DNA of 64,000 nt from an uncultured Sphingomonadaceae bacterium (GCA_947258815.1 CAMYJW010000028.1:1-64000), one strand, 5' to 3'; shown: positions 36,553 to 48,812, counted from the stretch's first letter. Program-made: numbers and translations. The notes: a model not told the origin generated them from the letters alone.

Positions 36553-38547
36553 TTATCCTGCCATCACCCAGCTCAGCGCCGCGACCAGCCCCAGCAGCAT
36601 CACCAGCGCATAGGAATAGAGATAGCCGGACTGGATCTTGCGCGCATAAACCGCACCGCGTGAAACCGCCCAGGCTGCACCATCAGGCCCGAAGCGATCG
36701 ATGATGCCGACATCGCCAGCTTTCCAGAAGACGCGGCCAAGCCAGAACGCGGGCTTGACGAACACGATGTTATACAGCTCGTCAAAATACCATTTGTTGA
36801 ACACAAATTTATGCAGCGCGCTGAATTCCTTCACGAACTTGGCCGGGAAGTCAGTCTTGCGAATATAGGCATACCAGGCGATCACCAGACCGATGATCAT
36901 CACGATCGTTGCGGCCAGTTTCACCAGCAACGGCACTTCATGCATCGCATGAGCAAGATGCTCATCAAAATAGATCGAACCGGCCCAGAACCCGGCTTCA
37001 TCGATAAAGGCATGGTGGAACACATACCCGGCGAACACCGCGCCGATGCTGAGCAGGCCAAGCGGCACAAGCATCGCCATCGGGCTTTCATGCGGATGAT
37101 AGCCGCCGGTGGTATCTTCACCCACTTCTTCTGGGGTTTTGTGGACTGAATGCTGAATATGTTCAGAGCCAATCCAGCGCGGCTTGCCCCAGAATGTCAG
37201 GAACATCAGCCGCCAAGAATAGAAGCTCGTCAGCAGCGCGGCGACGACCCCGGCCCAGAACGCCAGCATGCCGGTTTCCGAACCGCTGGCAAAGGCAACC
37301 TCAAGGATCGCATCTTTGGAATGGAAGCCCGCAAAGCCAGCGCCCAGCCAGTAAACGCCCACACCTGTGATCGCCAGCGTGCCAGCCATCATCGCCCAGA
37401 ATGTCAGCGGGATGTGTTTACGCAGATCACCATAATAGCGCATGTCCTGCTCATGGTGCATCGCATGGATCACCGAACCTGCGCCAAGGAACAACAGCGC
37501 CTTGAAAAACGCATGGGTAAACAGGTGGAACATCGCCGCGCCATAAGCGCCAACCCCTGCTGCGAAGAACATATATCCCAGCTGCGAGCAGGTGGAATAC
37601 GCGATCACCCGCTTGATATCCCACTGTGTCGTGCCAATCGTCGCCGCGAAGAAGCAGGTCGCCGCGCCAACCACCGTGACGACGCCCAGCGCAATCGGCG
37701 CGGCTTCGAACATCGGAGACAGGCGGCAGACCATGAAAACGCCCGCCGTGACCATCGTGGCTGCGTGGATCAGGGCGGAAACCGGCGTTGGGCCTTCCAT
37801 CGCATCGGGCAGCCAGGTGTGCAGCCCAAGCTGCGCGGATTTGCCCATCGCGCCGATGAACAGCAGGATGCACAGCACCGTCATCGTATCGACGCGATAG
37901 CCCAGGAACCCGATGGAGGACCCCGCCATCGCCGGCGCCGCTTCAAGAATTTCGGGGATCGAAACGGTGCCGAACACCAGAAACGTTCCAAAAATGCCCA
38001 ACATGAAGCCCAGATCGCCAACCCGGTTGACCACGAACGCCTTGATCGCGGCGGCATTGGCGCTTGGCTTTTTGAACCAGAAACCGATCAGCAGATAAGA
38101 CGCAAGCCCCACCCCTTCCCAGCCAAAGAACATCTGGACGAGATTGTCTGCCGTCACCAGCATCAGCATCGCGAAAGTGAACAGCGAAAGATATGCGAAA
38201 AACCGCGGCTGATCGGGGTCTTCATCCATATAGCCCCAGCTATAAAGATGGACGAGCGCGGAAACGCTTGTGATCACCACCAGCATCACTGCCGTCAGCG
38301 TGTCGACCCGAAGCGCCCAGTCAAAACTCAGCGTGCCCGATTGCACCCATTGCAGCACCGGCACCACTTCGGCCTGCGCAGTTCCGTTGAGAAACCCCAG
38401 GAAGATCGGCCATGACAGTGCGCACGAGATAAACAGCGCGCCCGTTGTCAGAACCTTGGAAACGGTGTTGCCAAGCGCGCGATTGCCCAGCCCTGCGATC
38501 AGGGCTGCCAGCAGCGGCAGGAAAACGATAGCCAGAATCGAAGCCAA
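36553..38547 (-). CDS. nuoL: NADH-quinone oxidoreductase subunit L
   Basis: This 664-residue subunit is the distal antiporter-like unit, with a long lateral helix at the C-terminal end. [20 protein letters not shown] (around 230) and [14 protein letters not shown] carry the channel residues. A His-containing loop around residues 490-520 ([20 protein letters not shown]) lies before the lateral helix. The gene is followed after one base by nuoM. Confidence 0.98.
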   Translation of the reverse strand: MASILAIVFLPLLAALIAGLGNRALGNTVSKVLTTGALFISCALSWPIFLGFLNGTAQAEVVPVLQWVQSGTLSFDWALRVDTLTAVMLVVITSVSALVHLYSWGYMDEDPDQPRFFAYLSLFTFAMLMLVTADNLVQMFFGWEGVGLASYLLIGFWFKKPSANAAAIKAFVVNRVGDLGFMLGIFGTFLVFGTVSIPEILEAAPAMAGSSIGFLGYRVDTMTVLCILLFIGAMGKSAQLGLHTWLPDAMEGPTPVSALIHAATMVTAGVFMVCRLSPMFEAAPIALGVVTVVGAATCFFAATIGTTQWDIKRVIAYSTCSQLGYMFFAAGVGAYGAAMFHLFTHAFFKALLFLGAGSVIHAMHHEQDMRYYGDLRKHIPLTFWAMMAGTLAITGVGVYWLGAGFAGFHSKDAILEVAFASGSETGMLAFWAGVVAALLTSFYSWRLMFLTFWGKPRWIGSEHIQHSVHKTPEEVGEDTTGGYHPHESPMAMLVPLGLLSIGAVFAGYVFHHAFIDEAGFWAGSIYFDEHLAHAMHEVPLLVKLAATIVMIIGLVIAWYAYIRKTDFPAKFVKEFSALHKFVFNKWYFDELYNIVFVKPAFWLGRVFWKAGDVGIIDRFGPDGAAWAVSRGAVYARKIQSGYLYSYALVMLLGLVAALSWVMAG

Positions 38548-38553
38548 GATGCC

Positions 38554-38859
38554 TTACCCCTTCATCCGGTTGACATCGTCGACCGCGATCGTGCCGCGAC
38601 CGCGGAAATAGATGACGAGAATTGCAAGCCCGATGGCCGCTTCACCGGCCGCCACAGTCAACACGAACATCGCGAAAACCTGCCCGGTAAGATCGCCCAG
38701 ATAGGAACTGAACGCCACCAGATTGATGTTCACCGCCAGCAGGATCAGTTCAATCGCCATCAGGATGACGATCACGTTCTTGCGGTTAAGAAAAATGCCC
38801 AGAACCCCCAGCACGAACAGGATCGAGCTGACGACGACATAGTGTTCGATACCGATCAT
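38554..38859 (-). CDS. nuoK: NADH-quinone oxidoreductase subunit K
   Basis: The 101-residue product has three helices. The conserved Glu residues are in [18 protein letters not shown] (Glu about 36) and [13 protein letters not shown] (Glu about 70). It forms part of the quinone-proximal proton path. Its ATG overlaps the nuoJ stop by four bases. Confidence 0.97.
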   Translation of the reverse strand: MIGIEHYVVVSSILFVLGVLGIFLNRKNVIVILMAIELILLAVNINLVAFSSYLGDLTGQVFAMFVLTVAAGEAAIGLAILVIYFRGRGTIAVDDVNRMKG

Positions 38860-39473
38860 AGCTGAATCCCCTTGCCGATATCGGGCCGGGTGTTGATTGT
38901 CGCTTCATCAGGGCGGCGCGCGATCTGTTTTGCAATGTCCTGATCGCGCGTATCGGTGCGTTCACGATGGGTAAGCACAATCGCGCCAACCATCGCCACC
39001 AGCAGGATGATCCCCGCCGCTTCAAACAGGAACAGGTAACGCCCGTAAAGCAGCGCGCCGATGGATTCGATGTTTGAAGCCCCGGCAATTGCCGCTGCCG
39101 ATCCATCAGGCGTTCCCAGTTCCAGCGCCCCGGCGCGATAAGCGCTGAGCCCCAGAACAATCTCTGCAAGCAAAACGATCGCAATCAGGATGCCCAGCGG
39201 AAAATTTTTCACAAAACCGGCACGCAGTTCGGCGAAATCGATATCAAGCATCATCACCACGAACAGGAACAACACCGCAACCGCGCCAACATAAACGATA
39301 ACCAGCAGCATCGCGATGAACTCTGCCCCTGCCAGCACCATCAGCCCGGCCGCGTTGAAAAACGCGAGAATCAGCCACAAAACCGAATGCACGGGATTGC
39401 GCGCAAGGATCGTGACGGCCCCGGACCCGATGGTGAGAACCGCGAAAAGATAAAAGGCGAATACGTGAATCAT
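38856..39473 (-). CDS. nuoJ: NADH-quinone oxidoreductase subunit J
   Basis: The 205-residue product has five helices. [20 protein letters not shown] (about 55-75) is the signature pi-bulge helix region of NuoJ. The C-terminal tail ([20 protein letters not shown]) is soluble. It lies 27 bases after nuoI and overlaps nuoK. Confidence 0.97.
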   Translation of the reverse strand: MIHVFAFYLFAVLTIGSGAVTILARNPVHSVLWLILAFFNAAGLMVLAGAEFIAMLLVIVYVGAVAVLFLFVVMMLDIDFAELRAGFVKNFPLGILIAIVLLAEIVLGLSAYRAGALELGTPDGSAAAIAGASNIESIGALLYGRYLFLFEAAGIILLVAMVGAIVLTHRERTDTRDQDIAKQIARRPDEATINTRPDIGKGIQL

Positions 39474-39500
39474 GGCTGTGCCCGGTCCCCCTGCGCGCCC

Positions 39501-39986
39501 CTAGCGGTAGGGCGCATCGGCTTCAAGGTTCGCGGCAATCGCCCGCTCCCACTTGTCCCCGTTCGCCAACAATTTGGATTTATCGTAGAGCAGTTCTTCG
39601 CGCGTTTCGGTCGCGTATTCGAAGTTCGGCCCTTCAACGATCGCATCGACCGGACAGGCTTCCTGACAAAAGCCGCAGTAGATGCATTTGGTCATGTCGA
39701 TATCGTATCGCGTGGTCCGGCGCGATCCATCGTCGCGCGGCTCAGCCTCGATCGTGATAGCCTGCGCCGGGCACACCGCCTCACACAGCTTGCACGCGAT
39801 GCAGCGTTCCTCACCATTGGGATAGCGACGCAACGCATGTTCTCCGCGAAAACGCGGGGAAAGCGGGTTTTTCTCAAACGGATAGTTGATCGTCGCCTTG
39901 GGCCTGAAGAAATACTTCAGGGTCAGCGCATGGGCCTTGAGGAATTCCCACAAGGTGAACGATTTAACCAGTTGAGCGACGCTCAT
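39501..39986 (-). CDS. nuoI: NADH-quinone oxidoreductase subunit I
   Basis: This is a 161-residue ferredoxin-like subunit. Two 4Fe-4S motifs are complete: [16 protein letters not shown] and [16 protein letters not shown], holding clusters N6a and N6b. The N-terminal amphipathic helix contacts the membrane arm. It overlaps nuoH by four bases. Confidence 0.98.
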   Translation of the reverse strand: MSVAQLVKSFTLWEFLKAHALTLKYFFRPKATINYPFEKNPLSPRFRGEHALRRYPNGEERCIACKLCEAVCPAQAITIEAEPRDDGSRRTTRYDIDMTKCIYCGFCQEACPVDAIVEGPNFEYATETREELLYDKSKLLANGDKWERAIAANLEADAPYR

Positions 39987-41029
39987 ACCGCGAACCTCGT
40001 AAGCATGAGATAGCCGGAAATCAGGACAACAAACAGCAGGCTAAGCGGCAGGAACACTTTCCAGCCAAGCCGCATCAGCTGGTCATAACGGAAACGCGGA
40101 ACCGTCGCCCAGATCCAGCTGAACATGAAGAAGAACAGGAACGTTTTGCCGAACAACCAGATCCAGCCCGGTATCCAGTAAAGCGGCTCCCATTCGAACG
40201 GCGGCAACCATCCGCCAAAGAACAGCACAGCGTTGAGCATGCACATCAGCAGCACGTTGGCATACTCGCCAAGCCAGAACAGCGCGAAGCTCATCGAGGA
40301 ATATTCGGTCTGATACCCGGCGACGAGTTCGCTTTCCGCTTCGGTCAGGTCAAACGGTGCACGCGCGGTTTCGGCCAATGATGAGATGAAAAACATCACC
40401 CACATCGGGAACAGCAGCAGATTGAATGCAAAGCCGTTCACAAAGCCCAGCCCGTGGCCGCGCTGTGCCTCGATAATATCGTTCATGTTGAACGATCCGG
40501 CCCACAGAACAACGCAGATCAGGATGAAACCGATTGAAACTTCATAGGAAATCATCTGCGCGGCCGCTCGCATCGCCGAGAAGAACGGGTATTTTGAGTT
40601 GGACGCCCAACCGGCAATCACCACGCCATAAACCCCAAGCGAGGATATCGCGAGAACATAGAGCAGCCCGACATTGATATCGGCCAGCACCGCGCCTGAA
40701 TTGAACGGGATGACCGCCCAGGCAAGCAGGGCAACAGCAAAAGTGATGATCGGCGCGATCAGGAACAGGCCCTTGTTCGCGGCGCTTGGAATGATCGTTT
40801 CCTGCAGGAACACTTTCAGCCCGTCCGCAAAACTTTGCAGAATGCCAAAAGGCCCGACCACGTTTGGCCCGCGCCTCAGCATGATTGCGCCCAGCACCTT
40901 GCGATCGACGTAAATAACCATCGCCACAGCCAGCATCAGCGGCAGTGCGATCAGCAGGATGCCGCAGATCGTGGCTACAAACCACGCCCATTCGTAAGAC
41001 ATGCCAAGCGACTGAAAGAAGGCTGTCAT
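39983..41029 (-). CDS. nuoH: NADH-quinone oxidoreductase subunit H
   Basis: The 348-residue product has eight helices and forms the quinone chamber. [19 protein letters not shown] near the N-terminus, [20 protein letters not shown] (the conserved acidic loop 3) and [19 protein letters not shown] near the C-terminus are diagnostic. It overlaps nuoG and nuoI by four bases each. Confidence 0.98.
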   Translation of the reverse strand: MTAFFQSLGMSYEWAWFVATICGILLIALPLMLAVAMVIYVDRKVLGAIMLRRGPNVVGPFGILQSFADGLKVFLQETIIPSAANKGLFLIAPIITFAVALLAWAVIPFNSGAVLADINVGLLYVLAISSLGVYGVVIAGWASNSKYPFFSAMRAAAQMISYEVSIGFILICVVLWAGSFNMNDIIEAQRGHGLGFVNGFAFNLLLFPMWVMFFISSLAETARAPFDLTEAESELVAGYQTEYSSMSFALFWLGEYANVLLMCMLNAVLFFGGWLPPFEWEPLYWIPGWIWLFGKTFLFFFMFSWIWATVPRFRYDQLMRLGWKVFLPLSLLFVVLISGYLMLTRFAV

Positions 41030-43032
41030 TCCGCCGCCTCCGCAAAATCTTCACCGTGAAGCAGTTCGGCAGAACAACGCTGCATCGTCGCGCTGGCGCG
41101 CGCGATCGGGTTGGTCATGTAGAAATCCTGCACCGGATAGCCCACTTCACCGGAAATTGCAGCGTCTCCTGCGGGAAGGTCGCTGCCATAATCGGCCAGA
41201 GCTTCCACGCCCAATGCAGGCACTTGCGCAACCATCGCATCGCGCAGCTGCTCAAAACTGTCAAAACCCACATCAACCTTCAGGGCGTCGGCCAGCGCGC
41301 GCAGGATTGTCCAGTCCTCGCGCGCATCACCCGGCGCAAACACAGCCTTTTCAGCGAACTGCACCCGGCCTTCGGTGTTGACGTATGTTCCGGCTTTTTC
41401 GGTATAGGCAGCCGCCGGCAGGATCACATCGGCGGCATGCGCGCCTTTGTCTCCGTGATGGCCGATATAGACTTTCAGGCTGCCATCGAACTTGCTGTAA
41501 TCAACCTCGTCCGCACCCAGCGAGAGCAGCACTTTGGGCTTTGCCGCAACGATATCGGCAAGCCCGCCTTTTTGCGCATAGCCCAGCATCAGGCCGCCCA
41601 TCCGCGCGGCAGCCAGATGAAGCACGTTAAAGCCGTTCCAGCCATCGCGCACAAGATTATAGGTTTTCGCCATAGCCAGCGCTGCCGGAATAGCGCCTTT
41701 GGCAATCGCACCGCCGCCAACAATCACAGCCGGGCGCTCAGCCCCTTTGAATGCTTCCGCGGCATCAGCGGGCAGATTGCTCACAAGCCCCAGGTCGTTA
41801 CCGATGAACGTCCCGCCAAATGTGGTGTCCCATTCAGGCCCGATCAGGAACACTTTGGCCCCGCGCTTGACTGCCTTGCGCAGCCGCACATTAAGCAGCG
41901 GCGCTTCGGCGCGGACATTGCTGCCCACGATCAGCACCGCATCGGCGTTTTCGATTTCGGCAAACGTAGTGTTGAAGTTTACCGCAGCAAGGCTGGACGT
42001 ATCATAGTCCATCCCCGTCTGACGGCCTTCCAGCAGCGTCGAACCCAGAGCGCCAAGCAGCTTTTTGGCTGCAAACATCGTCTCGCAATCGACAATATCG
42101 CTCGCCACGGCGGCAATGCTGCTGCCCGGATCGGCCTTGGCCACAACCGCAAACGCTTCGTCCCAACTGGCCGCCTGCAATTTGCCCGACTTGGATCGAA
42201 CCCAGGGCTTGTCGAGACGGCGACTGGTCAGCCCGTCAATCTGATAACGCGCCTTGTCGGAAATCCATTCCTCGTTCACGTCATCGTTGATACGCGGCAA
42301 CACGCGGAGCACTTCGCGGCCCCGGCTATCAATCCGGATATTCGCGCCGCACGCATCCGACACATCGATCGAATTGGTCTTTTTCAGCTCCCAGGGCCGC
42401 GCTTCAAAGGCATAGGGCCTGCTGGTGAGCGCGCCGACCGGGCACAGATCAATCACATTGGCCGACATCTCATGGCTGGCTGCCTTTTCCAGATATGTCG
42501 TGATCTGCATATTCTCGCCGCGGTAAAGCGCGCCGATTTCATCGACACCGGCGATTTCCTCGGAAAAGCGGACGCAGCGCGTGCAATGGATGCAGCGGGT
42601 CATCTGCGTCTTGATCAGCGGACCCATGTATTTTTCAGTGACGGCGCGCTTGTTTTCCTCATAGCGCGTGGCACCGCGACCATAAGCAACCGCCTGATCC
42701 TGCAGATCGCATTCGCCGCCCTGATCGCAAATCGGACAATCGAGCGGGTGGTTGATGAGGAGAAACTCCATCACCCCTTCGCGCGCTTTCCTGACCATTT
42801 CGCTGTCGGTGCGGATTTCCTGCCCCTCGCCCGCTGGCAGCGCGCACGACGCCTGCGGCTTGGGCGGCCCCGGCTTCACTTCCACAAGACACATCCGGCA
42901 GTTACCGGCGATACTTAAGCGTTCATGGTAACAAAAACGCGGGATTTCCTTCCCCGCAAGCTCACACGCCTGCAGCACAGTCGCGCCTGCCGGAACTTCA
43001 AGTTCAACGCCATCTACGGTGACTTTAGGCAT
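41026..43032 (-). CDS. nuoG: NADH-quinone oxidoreductase subunit G
   Basis: This is a 668-residue iron-sulfur subunit. The N-terminal ligands are [20 protein letters not shown] (2Fe-2S, N1b), a His-type [13 protein letters not shown] (N4 region) and [14 protein letters not shown] (N5). The rest is the molybdopterin-oxidoreductase-like fold without cofactor, of the alphaproteobacterial/mitochondrial type. It abuts nuoF (the stop and start share a base). Confidence 0.98.
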   Translation of the reverse strand: MPKVTVDGVELEVPAGATVLQACELAGKEIPRFCYHERLSIAGNCRMCLVEVKPGPPKPQASCALPAGEGQEIRTDSEMVRKAREGVMEFLLINHPLDCPICDQGGECDLQDQAVAYGRGATRYEENKRAVTEKYMGPLIKTQMTRCIHCTRCVRFSEEIAGVDEIGALYRGENMQITTYLEKAASHEMSANVIDLCPVGALTSRPYAFEARPWELKKTNSIDVSDACGANIRIDSRGREVLRVLPRINDDVNEEWISDKARYQIDGLTSRRLDKPWVRSKSGKLQAASWDEAFAVVAKADPGSSIAAVASDIVDCETMFAAKKLLGALGSTLLEGRQTGMDYDTSSLAAVNFNTTFAEIENADAVLIVGSNVRAEAPLLNVRLRKAVKRGAKVFLIGPEWDTTFGGTFIGNDLGLVSNLPADAAEAFKGAERPAVIVGGGAIAKGAIPAALAMAKTYNLVRDGWNGFNVLHLAAARMGGLMLGYAQKGGLADIVAAKPKVLLSLGADEVDYSKFDGSLKVYIGHHGDKGAHAADVILPAAAYTEKAGTYVNTEGRVQFAEKAVFAPGDAREDWTILRALADALKVDVGFDSFEQLRDAMVAQVPALGVEALADYGSDLPAGDAAISGEVGYPVQDFYMTNPIARASATMQRCSAELLHGEDFAEAAE

Positions 43033-44339
43033 TATTCAGCCGCCTCCCGCGTGTTTTCCGCGATCCGTCGCTCCAGCTCGGGGCGGAAATGGCGGATCAG
43101 GCCCTGGATCGGCCATGCGGCGGCATCGCCCAGCGCGCAAATTGTGTGGCCTTCGACCTGTTTGGTGACTTGCTGGAGCATGTCGATTTCCTGCAGCTCA
43201 GCATCGCCATCGCGCAGGCGCTCCATCATCCGCCACATCCAGCCTGTGCCTTCGCGGCACGGCGTGCACTGGCCGCAGCTTTCGTGCTTGTAGAAGTAGG
43301 ACAGCCGCGAAATGGCACGCACGATATCGGTCGATTTGTCCATGACGATGACGGCGGCGGTGCCCAGCCCGGAGCCAAGCTCTTTCAGGCCGTCAAAATC
43401 CATCGGCGCAGAGCGGATCTGCTCTGCCGGGACGAGCGGCACCGATGAGCCACCGGGGATCACCGCCAGCAGATTGTCCCACCCGCCGCGAATGCCGCCG
43501 CAATGCTTTTCGATCAGTTCCTCGAAAGGAATGCTCATCGATTCTTCAACCACGCAGGGTTTTTCGACATGGCCGGAAATCTGGAACAGCTTGGTGCCAA
43601 GATTGTTCTCGCGCCCGAAACCGGCAAACCACGATGCGCCGCGCCGCATGATCGTTGGTGCAACGGCAATCGATTCAACATTGTTGACCGTCGTCGGGCA
43701 GCCATAAAGCCCTGCCCCTGCCGGAAATGGCGGTTTCAGGCGCGGCTGCCCCTTTTTGCCTTCAAGGCTTTCGATCATTGCGGTTTCTTCGCCGCAGATA
43801 TAGGCCCCGGCGCCGCGATGCACGAACACATCGAAATCATAGCCCGATCCACACGCATTCTTCCCGATCAGGCCAGCATCATAGGCTTCCTGCACGGCAG
43901 CAAACAGCGTTTCGGCTTCGCGGATATATTCGCCGCGAATGTAGATATAGGCCGCCCGCGCGCGCATCGCGAAGCCGGCGACCAGCGCGCCTTCGATCAG
44001 CTTGTGCGGATCGTGGCGAATGATTTCCCGATCCTTGCATGAACCCGGCTCGGATTCGTCGGCATTGATAACCAGAAAACTGGGTTTGGGATTGCCAAGG
44101 TGATCGCTGGGCGGTTCCTTGGGCATGAACGACCATTTCATGCCGGTCGGAAAACCGGCACCGCCGCGCCCGCGCAGGCCGCTGGCCTTGATTTCCTCGA
44201 TGATCGCGTCCTGCCCTTTGGCCAGAATCGCTTTGGTATCGTCCCAGTCACCGCGCGCCTGAGCAGCGCTCAGGTTCCATGGCTGGAAGCCATAGACGTT
44301 GGTGAAAATACGGTCTTTATCGGCAAGCGCAGTCATCAT
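43032..44339 (-). CDS. nuoF: NADH-quinone oxidoreductase subunit F
   Basis: This 435-residue subunit carries FMN, NADH and cluster N3. [19 protein letters not shown] is the NADH/FMN Gly-rich loop, [13 protein letters not shown] binds FMN, and [20 protein letters not shown] supplies the 4Fe-4S Cys residues. The ATG overlaps the stop of the FkbM-type gene (ATGA), so translation is coupled to an unrelated enzyme. Confidence 0.98.
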   Translation of the reverse strand: MMTALADKDRIFTNVYGFQPWNLSAAQARGDWDDTKAILAKGQDAIIEEIKASGLRGRGGAGFPTGMKWSFMPKEPPSDHLGNPKPSFLVINADESEPGSCKDREIIRHDPHKLIEGALVAGFAMRARAAYIYIRGEYIREAETLFAAVQEAYDAGLIGKNACGSGYDFDVFVHRGAGAYICGEETAMIESLEGKKGQPRLKPPFPAGAGLYGCPTTVNNVESIAVAPTIMRRGASWFAGFGRENNLGTKLFQISGHVEKPCVVEESMSIPFEELIEKHCGGIRGGWDNLLAVIPGGSSVPLVPAEQIRSAPMDFDGLKELGSGLGTAAVIVMDKSTDIVRAISRLSYFYKHESCGQCTPCREGTGWMWRMMERLRDGDAELQEIDMLQQVTKQVEGHTICALGDAAAWPIQGLIRHFRPELERRIAENTREAAE

Positions 44340-45208
44340 GCCGTCAGCTTCCCATAATGCAGAGATTCAGCGGTCCGTAAGCGATTAAGGACCAAATCCT
44401 CGTTGCGAACAAACAAGTGATTGTGTGAACGATGCTGCCCCGGCGCCGCACGCAAATCACGCACATCAGGATCATACCATCGCTCGGAAAAACCGGCATC
44501 TTCGATCACTTCGCGCACCCCATCCATCAAGGTTTCCACTTCGATAGCTGCGAGTTGCGGTTCTTGCAGCAGGTTGCGAGCGCCCGCGAAGACCTGATCT
44601 TCGGCGAGTTCGACGTCAACCTTCATAGCAACCACGCCTTTGTCGCAAAGGGCGCTATCCGCAGTTTGCACCGACACCAACGACGCGCTTGGATCGTCAT
44701 TTTCCGCAAAACAGTTGGTCGCGTCACGACCGACGGTAAACCGACGTTCGCCTTCCTCGCGTCCTAACGCGACCGGGTGCAACTCAACCTGGTCTGCAAT
44801 GCCGTTTAGCGCAATGTTGGCATTTAGCGTCCCTTGTGTTTCCTTGGCGGGTTCAAACGCATGAACGTGGGCACCGGCAACCTTGGCTGCCAATACGGTG
44901 TAGCTGCCTCCGTTGGCGCCAATATCGGCAAAAACATCTCCAGGCCGAAGAAAGTGGCAGAAAAACGCCATATCGATGAACTCGTGAAGGCCATAGTAGA
45001 TATTGCCAGTCAGCCCTGCCTGCCCCTTCTTCACGCAAAGCCGGGCCCCGTTTACCCAGGCCACTTCCTGCGGCGTGCGATCAAACGCGGTACGAAGCTG
45101 CCAGCCAAGAATACGCAGGTAAGTCCCTAACCGGTCACGCTTCGCCCATGGATGGTTCCACGCGTAGACAGCGATATTCCGCCATACCTGCCGCAGCTTA
45201 CCTGGCAT
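44336..45208 (-). CDS. FkbM family methyltransferase inserted between nuoE and nuoF
   Basis: The product of about 290 residues has the SAM-binding motif [19 protein letters not shown], then [20 protein letters not shown], and the FkbM-typical acidic segment [20 protein letters not shown] and [10 protein letters not shown]. FkbM enzymes methylate hydroxyls on glycans, glycolipids or antibiotics. There is no reason for it in complex I, but it overlaps both neighbours (11 bases with the small membrane protein, 4 with nuoF), so it is expressed with them. I prefer ATG 45208 over 45235. No signal or membrane helix is seen. Confidence 0.85.
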   Translation of the reverse strand: MPGKLRQVWRNIAVYAWNHPWAKRDRLGTYLRILGWQLRTAFDRTPQEVAWVNGARLCVKKGQAGLTGNIYYGLHEFIDMAFFCHFLRPGDVFADIGANGGSYTVLAAKVAGAHVHAFEPAKETQGTLNANIALNGIADQVELHPVALGREEGERRFTVGRDATNCFAENDDPSASLVSVQTADSALCDKGVVAMKVDVELAEDQVFAGARNLLQEPQLAAIEVETLMDGVREVIEDAGFSERWYDPDVRDLRAAPGQHRSHNHLFVRNEDLVLNRLRTAESLHYGKLTA

Positions 45209-45365
45209 CACTGCCCCCTGACGAGCCGGAATCATTGCTCATACCCATGAAATAGAGCGACAGCGCGCCGCCGAAGAACGGCATCGACCAAAGATAGCGC
45301 CCGGTGAACAGCATGATGATGCCGATGATAACAAAGACAATACTGGCAAGCGTGTAGATGCTCAT
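45198..45365 (-). CDS. Small membrane protein between nuoE and FkbM-type gene
   Basis: A 55-residue frame opens at ATG 45365, overlapping the nuoE stop (ATGA), and ends at TAA 45200-45198 inside the start of the FkbM-type gene. It reads MSIYTLASIVFVIIGIIMLF, then TGRYLWSMPFFGGALSLYFM: two membrane segments with a short Ser/Gly tail. Coupling on both sides and strong hydrophobicity argue that it is real. The function is unknown; a role as an accessory of complex I assembly is speculation from position. Confidence 0.65.
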   Translation of the reverse strand: MSIYTLASIVFVIIGIIMLFTGRYLWSMPFFGGALSLYFMGMSNDSGSSGGSDAR

Positions 45366-46033
45366 CACCATTCGCCCCGGTAATCGCGGTTTTCGCTGAC
45401 CATGTCTTTCAGCGTCGTCGGCCCGCCGCCGGGTTCGCTGGTGTGGCGCCCCGGTTCCTGCGTGCCTGCCTTGGGCTGCTCGCCCCTCGCCAACGCGTCG
45501 AGCACGCTTTCGAGCCGTTCGGAAGTCAGATCCTCGAAATTATCATCGTTTATCTGGACCATCGGCGCGGTGGCGCAATTGCCCATGCATTCCACTTCGG
45601 TCAACGTCCACATGCCATCATCGGTGGTGTGACCAAGGCTCATCCCGCGCGCCTTGCAGGTGGCCATGATATCGTCAGAGCCGCGCAACATACACGGCGT
45701 CGTGCCGCAAACCTGCACATGAAATTTGCCCACGGGAACAAGGTTATACATCATGTAAAACGATGCGACTTCGACCACGCGAAGAACCGGCATATCCAGA
45801 TAATCCGCGACATATTCCATCACCGGGATCGGCAGCCAGCCTTGCGTTTCTGTTTCCTCGCCAACCTGGCGCTGCGCATAATCCAGCAGCGCCATGACGG
45901 CGGATTTCTGGCGCCCTTCAGGGTAACGCGCGATGGCGGCTTTGGCCTTCGCGTCCCATTCGGGATTGAAGGCGAACTTGCCCCAGCGTTCGCGCAGTTC
46001 GGGCGTATCGGGCGCGAGATGACGATCAGACAT
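45365..46033 (-). CDS. nuoE: NADH-quinone oxidoreductase subunit E
   Basis: This is a 222-residue thioredoxin-like 2Fe-2S subunit (N1a). The ligands are in VQVCGTTPCMLRG and VECMGNCATAPMVQI. The C-terminal extension after residue 175 (Gly/Pro/Thr-rich, ending SENRDYRGEW) is of the alphaproteobacterial type. It abuts nuoD. Confidence 0.97.
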   Translation of the reverse strand: MSDRHLAPDTPELRERWGKFAFNPEWDAKAKAAIARYPEGRQKSAVMALLDYAQRQVGEETETQGWLPIPVMEYVADYLDMPVLRVVEVASFYMMYNLVPVGKFHVQVCGTTPCMLRGSDDIMATCKARGMSLGHTTDDGMWTLTEVECMGNCATAPMVQINDDNFEDLTSERLESVLDALARGEQPKAGTQEPGRHTSEPGGGPTTLKDMVSENRDYRGEW

Positions 46034-47244
46034 TAGCGGTCACACTCCCCGAACACGGCATCAATCGCGCCAAGAATTGCGGTAGCGTCGGGCAACATGT
46101 GGCCTTTGCACATCATATCCATGGCTTGCAGGTGGCTGAACGCGGTGGGCCGGATTTTGCAGCGATAGGGCTTGTTCGATCCGTCGCTGACCAGATAGAC
46201 GCCAAATTCGCCCTTGGGGCTTTCGGTGGCGACGTAAACCTCGCCTGCGGGGACATGAAAGCCCTCTGTGTAAAGCTTGAAGTGATGGATCAGCGCTTCC
46301 ATCGATTGCTTCATCTCGCCGCGTTTTGGCGGGACGACCTTGCGATCCTCGCTGGAAACCGGGCCATCGGGCATCTCGGCAAGGCATTGCTTGATGATGC
46401 GCGCGGACTGGCGCACTTCTTCAACCCGAACCATCATCCGGTCATAGCAATCCGAATTGGTGCCCACCGGCACTTCGAAATCCATCCGGTCATAAACATC
46501 GTATGGCTGGCTTTTGCGGATATCCCAGGGAACCCCCGCGCCGCGGATCATCGGGCCGGAAAAGCCCCATGCGATTGCATCGTCCTTGCTGACAACGGCA
46601 ATATCGACATTACGCTGCTTGAAGATGCGGTTGTCGATCACAAGGCTCATCGCATCGTCAAACAGTTCGGGCAGCCGGCTATCGAGCCAGTCACCGATAT
46701 CGGTCAGCAACTTGAGCGGCACGTCCTGATGCACGCCGCCGGGCCGGAACCATGCGCTGTGCATTCGCGCGCCCGATGCCCGTTCGAAGAAATTGAGGCA
46801 ATCCTCGCGGATTTCAAACAGCCACAGGTTTGGCGTCATTGCGCCAACATCCATGACATGTGCACCGATGTTGAGCATGTGATTGCAGATGCGCGTAAGT
46901 TCGGCAAACAGGACACGCAGATACTGCGCGCGCAGCGGAACTTCGATGTTCAGCAGCTTCTCGATCGCCAGCACATAGGAATATTCCATGGCGAGCGGCG
47001 AGCAATAGTCCAGCCGGTCAAAGTATGGCAGCGCCTGAAGATATGTCTTGTGCTCGATCAGCTTTTCAGTGCCGCGATGGAGCAGGCCGATATGCGGATC
47101 GATCCGCTCGATAATTTCGCCGTCCAGTTCCATCACCATGCGCAACACGCCGTGCGCAGCGGGATGCTGGGGGCCGAAATTGATCGTGTAATTGGTGATG
47201 ACTTCATCGCCGGTGGTCGGCGACTGTTCGATCTGGAAGCTCAT
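46033..47244 (-). CDS. nuoD: NADH-quinone oxidoreductase subunit D
   Basis: This 403-residue, 49-kDa-type subunit lines the quinone site. [20 protein letters not shown] holds the quinone-binding His, [15 protein letters not shown] follows, and the C-terminus ends with the conserved [13 protein letters not shown]. It is separate from nuoC, unlike the fused E. coli form. Confidence 0.98.
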   Translation of the reverse strand: MSFQIEQSPTTGDEVITNYTINFGPQHPAAHGVLRMVMELDGEIIERIDPHIGLLHRGTEKLIEHKTYLQALPYFDRLDYCSPLAMEYSYVLAIEKLLNIEVPLRAQYLRVLFAELTRICNHMLNIGAHVMDVGAMTPNLWLFEIREDCLNFFERASGARMHSAWFRPGGVHQDVPLKLLTDIGDWLDSRLPELFDDAMSLVIDNRIFKQRNVDIAVVSKDDAIAWGFSGPMIRGAGVPWDIRKSQPYDVYDRMDFEVPVGTNSDCYDRMMVRVEEVRQSARIIKQCLAEMPDGPVSSEDRKVVPPKRGEMKQSMEALIHHFKLYTEGFHVPAGEVYVATESPKGEFGVYLVSDGSNKPYRCKIRPTAFSHLQAMDMMCKGHMLPDATAILGAIDAVFGECDR

Positions 47245-47888
47245 TATTCGCCCCCCTCGCCAGCGTTTGCCTCATCGGCCTTTTCATCGCCCGGCAGCAC
47301 GTATTCCGCGCCTTCCCAGGGGCTCATGAAATCGAATTGACGCAAATCCTGCGCCAGCTTCACCGGCTCATAGACAACGCGCTTGTCTTCTTCGGAATAG
47401 CGCAGTTCGACATGACCAGTGAGCGGGAAATCCTTGCGAAACGGATGGCCTTCAAAGCCATAATCGGTCAGAATCCGGCGCAGATCTGGATGTCCGGCGA
47501 AAATAACGCCATACATGTCAAACACTTCACGTTCGAGCCAGTCAGCAACAGGCCAGAGCGTGGTCACCGATTGCACCGGCGTATTCTCGGCCGCGTTGAC
47601 CTTGATCATGATGCGCAGATTTCGCGTGAGCGACAACAGCATATAGACCACTTCAAACCGTTCGGCGCGCTGCGGATAATCGACACCGGCGATTTCCACC
47701 AGCTGCTGATAGGCGTGATCGTCACGAAGCAGACGCAGCGCATCCTCGATGCGATCACGCTGAACGGTGATGACGATTTCGCCGTGCGCTTCCTTGCTGG
47801 CGATAACCATATCGCCAAGCGCCGCGACCAGCGCGTCATGCTCACCATCGAATGGCGAAATCTTCGGAGCGGAATGAACTACTGCCAC
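47244..47888 (-). CDS. nuoC: NADH-quinone oxidoreductase subunit C
   Basis: The 214-residue, 30-kDa-type subunit carries the signature [18 protein letters not shown] and [16 protein letters not shown] choose the GTG at 47888 because GGTGAGGG, which includes the nuoB stop, lies about 8 bases upstream. A GTG at 47921 would overlap nuoB by 23 bases. The C-terminus is acidic ([15 protein letters not shown]). Confidence 0.95.
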   Translation of the reverse strand: MAVVHSAPKISPFDGEHDALVAALGDMVIASKEAHGEIVITVQRDRIEDALRLLRDDHAYQQLVEIAGVDYPQRAERFEVVYMLLSLTRNLRIMIKVNAAENTPVQSVTTLWPVADWLEREVFDMYGVIFAGHPDLRRILTDYGFEGHPFRKDFPLTGHVELRYSEEDKRVVYEPVKLAQDLRQFDFMSPWEGAEYVLPGDEKADEANAGEGGE

Positions 47889-47898
47889 GGCTCTGCCC

Positions 47899-48441
47899 TC
47901 ACCGCTCCACCGTGCCGACACGGCGAATTTTTCGCTGCAACTGCATCACGCCATAAAGCAGCGCTTCGGCAGTCGGCGGGCACCCCGGCACATAGATATC
48001 AACCGGCACGATCCGATCACAGCCACGCACCACCGAATAGCTGTAGTGATAATAGCCACCGCCATTAGCGCAGCTGCCCATCGAAATAACGTATTTCGGA
48101 TCAGACATCTGATCATAAACCTTGCGCAGCGCGGGCGCCATCTTGTTACACAGCGTTCCGGCCACGATCATCACGTCCGACTGGCGCGGAGAGGCGCGCG
48201 GCGCGGCACCGAAGCGTTCCATATCGTATCGCGGCATGTTCACGTGGATCATTTCAACCGCACAGCAGGCGAGGCCGAAAGTCATCCACCAGAGCGAGCC
48301 GGTGCGCGCCCACTGGAACAGCTCTTCAGTGCTGGTGACCAGAAAGCCCTTGTCACCGATCTCCTGATTGAGATCGTTGAAGAAGGCCTGATCGGGCGGC
48401 GTAACAGCGCCGTCAGCGGGAGTGTTGACGAGATTGTTCAT
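47899..48441 (-). CDS. nuoB: NADH-quinone oxidoreductase subunit B
   Basis: This 180-residue subunit holds cluster N2. The adjacent cysteines in [12 protein letters not shown], plus [16 protein letters not shown] and [15 protein letters not shown], are all present. It overlaps nuoA by four bases. Confidence 0.98.
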   Translation of the reverse strand: MNNLVNTPADGAVTPPDQAFFNDLNQEIGDKGFLVTSTEELFQWARTGSLWWMTFGLACCAVEMIHVNMPRYDMERFGAAPRASPRQSDVMIVAGTLCNKMAPALRKVYDQMSDPKYVISMGSCANGGGYYHYSYSVVRGCDRIVPVDIYVPGCPPTAEALLYGVMQLQRKIRRVGTVER

Positions 48442-48812
48442 TCCCAGTCCAAAGCTCCCTTTTTCCAGGCATAGGCAAGGCCGATCGCAAGCTCACCAAG
48501 GAACACCATCATCGTGATCCAGCCGGGCCAGCCGGTCAGATCAAGCGAAACCGCCCACGGGAACAGGAAGGCCGCTTCCAGATCGAAAATGATGAACAAA
48601 ATGGCGACAAGATAGAAGCGCACATCAAACTGGCTGCGCGGATCTTCGAACGCGGGAAAGCCGCATTCATATTCGCTGAGTTTTTCCGAATCGGGATTGT
48701 GCGTTCCGGTCAGCCATGAAACGCCCATGGGCAGGAACACGAACACCGCTGACAGCAGAACCGCGATGGCCAGGAATATCAGGATCGGCAGATATTGTGA
48801 CAGATCGACCAA
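48438..48812 (-). CDS. nuoA: NADH-quinone oxidoreductase subunit A
   Basis: The 124-residue product has three helices. The conserved loop [20 protein letters not shown] (with the ECG motif), then [20 protein letters not shown], is diagnostic. It is the first gene of the nuoA-N unit, which continues into birA-coaX-rnj. No clear -35/-10 pair could be picked in the 224-base gap upstream. Confidence 0.97.
   Translation of the reverse strand: MVDLSQYLPILIFLAIAVLLSAVFVFLPMGVSWLTGTHNPDSEKLSEYECGFPAFEDPRSQFDVRFYLVAILFIIFDLEAAFLFPWAVSLDLTGWPGWITMMVFLGELAIGLAYAWKKGALDWE

Noticed and set aside
37150..38415. 421-residue plus-strand frame
   Set aside because: Antisense of nuoL; His/Arg/Gln-rich composition typical of a shadow frame.
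40945..42918. 657-residue plus-strand frame
   Set aside because: Antisense shadow of nuoG and the start of nuoH, both with complete motifs on the minus strand.
46099..47340. 413-residue plus-strand frame
   Set aside because: Antisense of nuoD.
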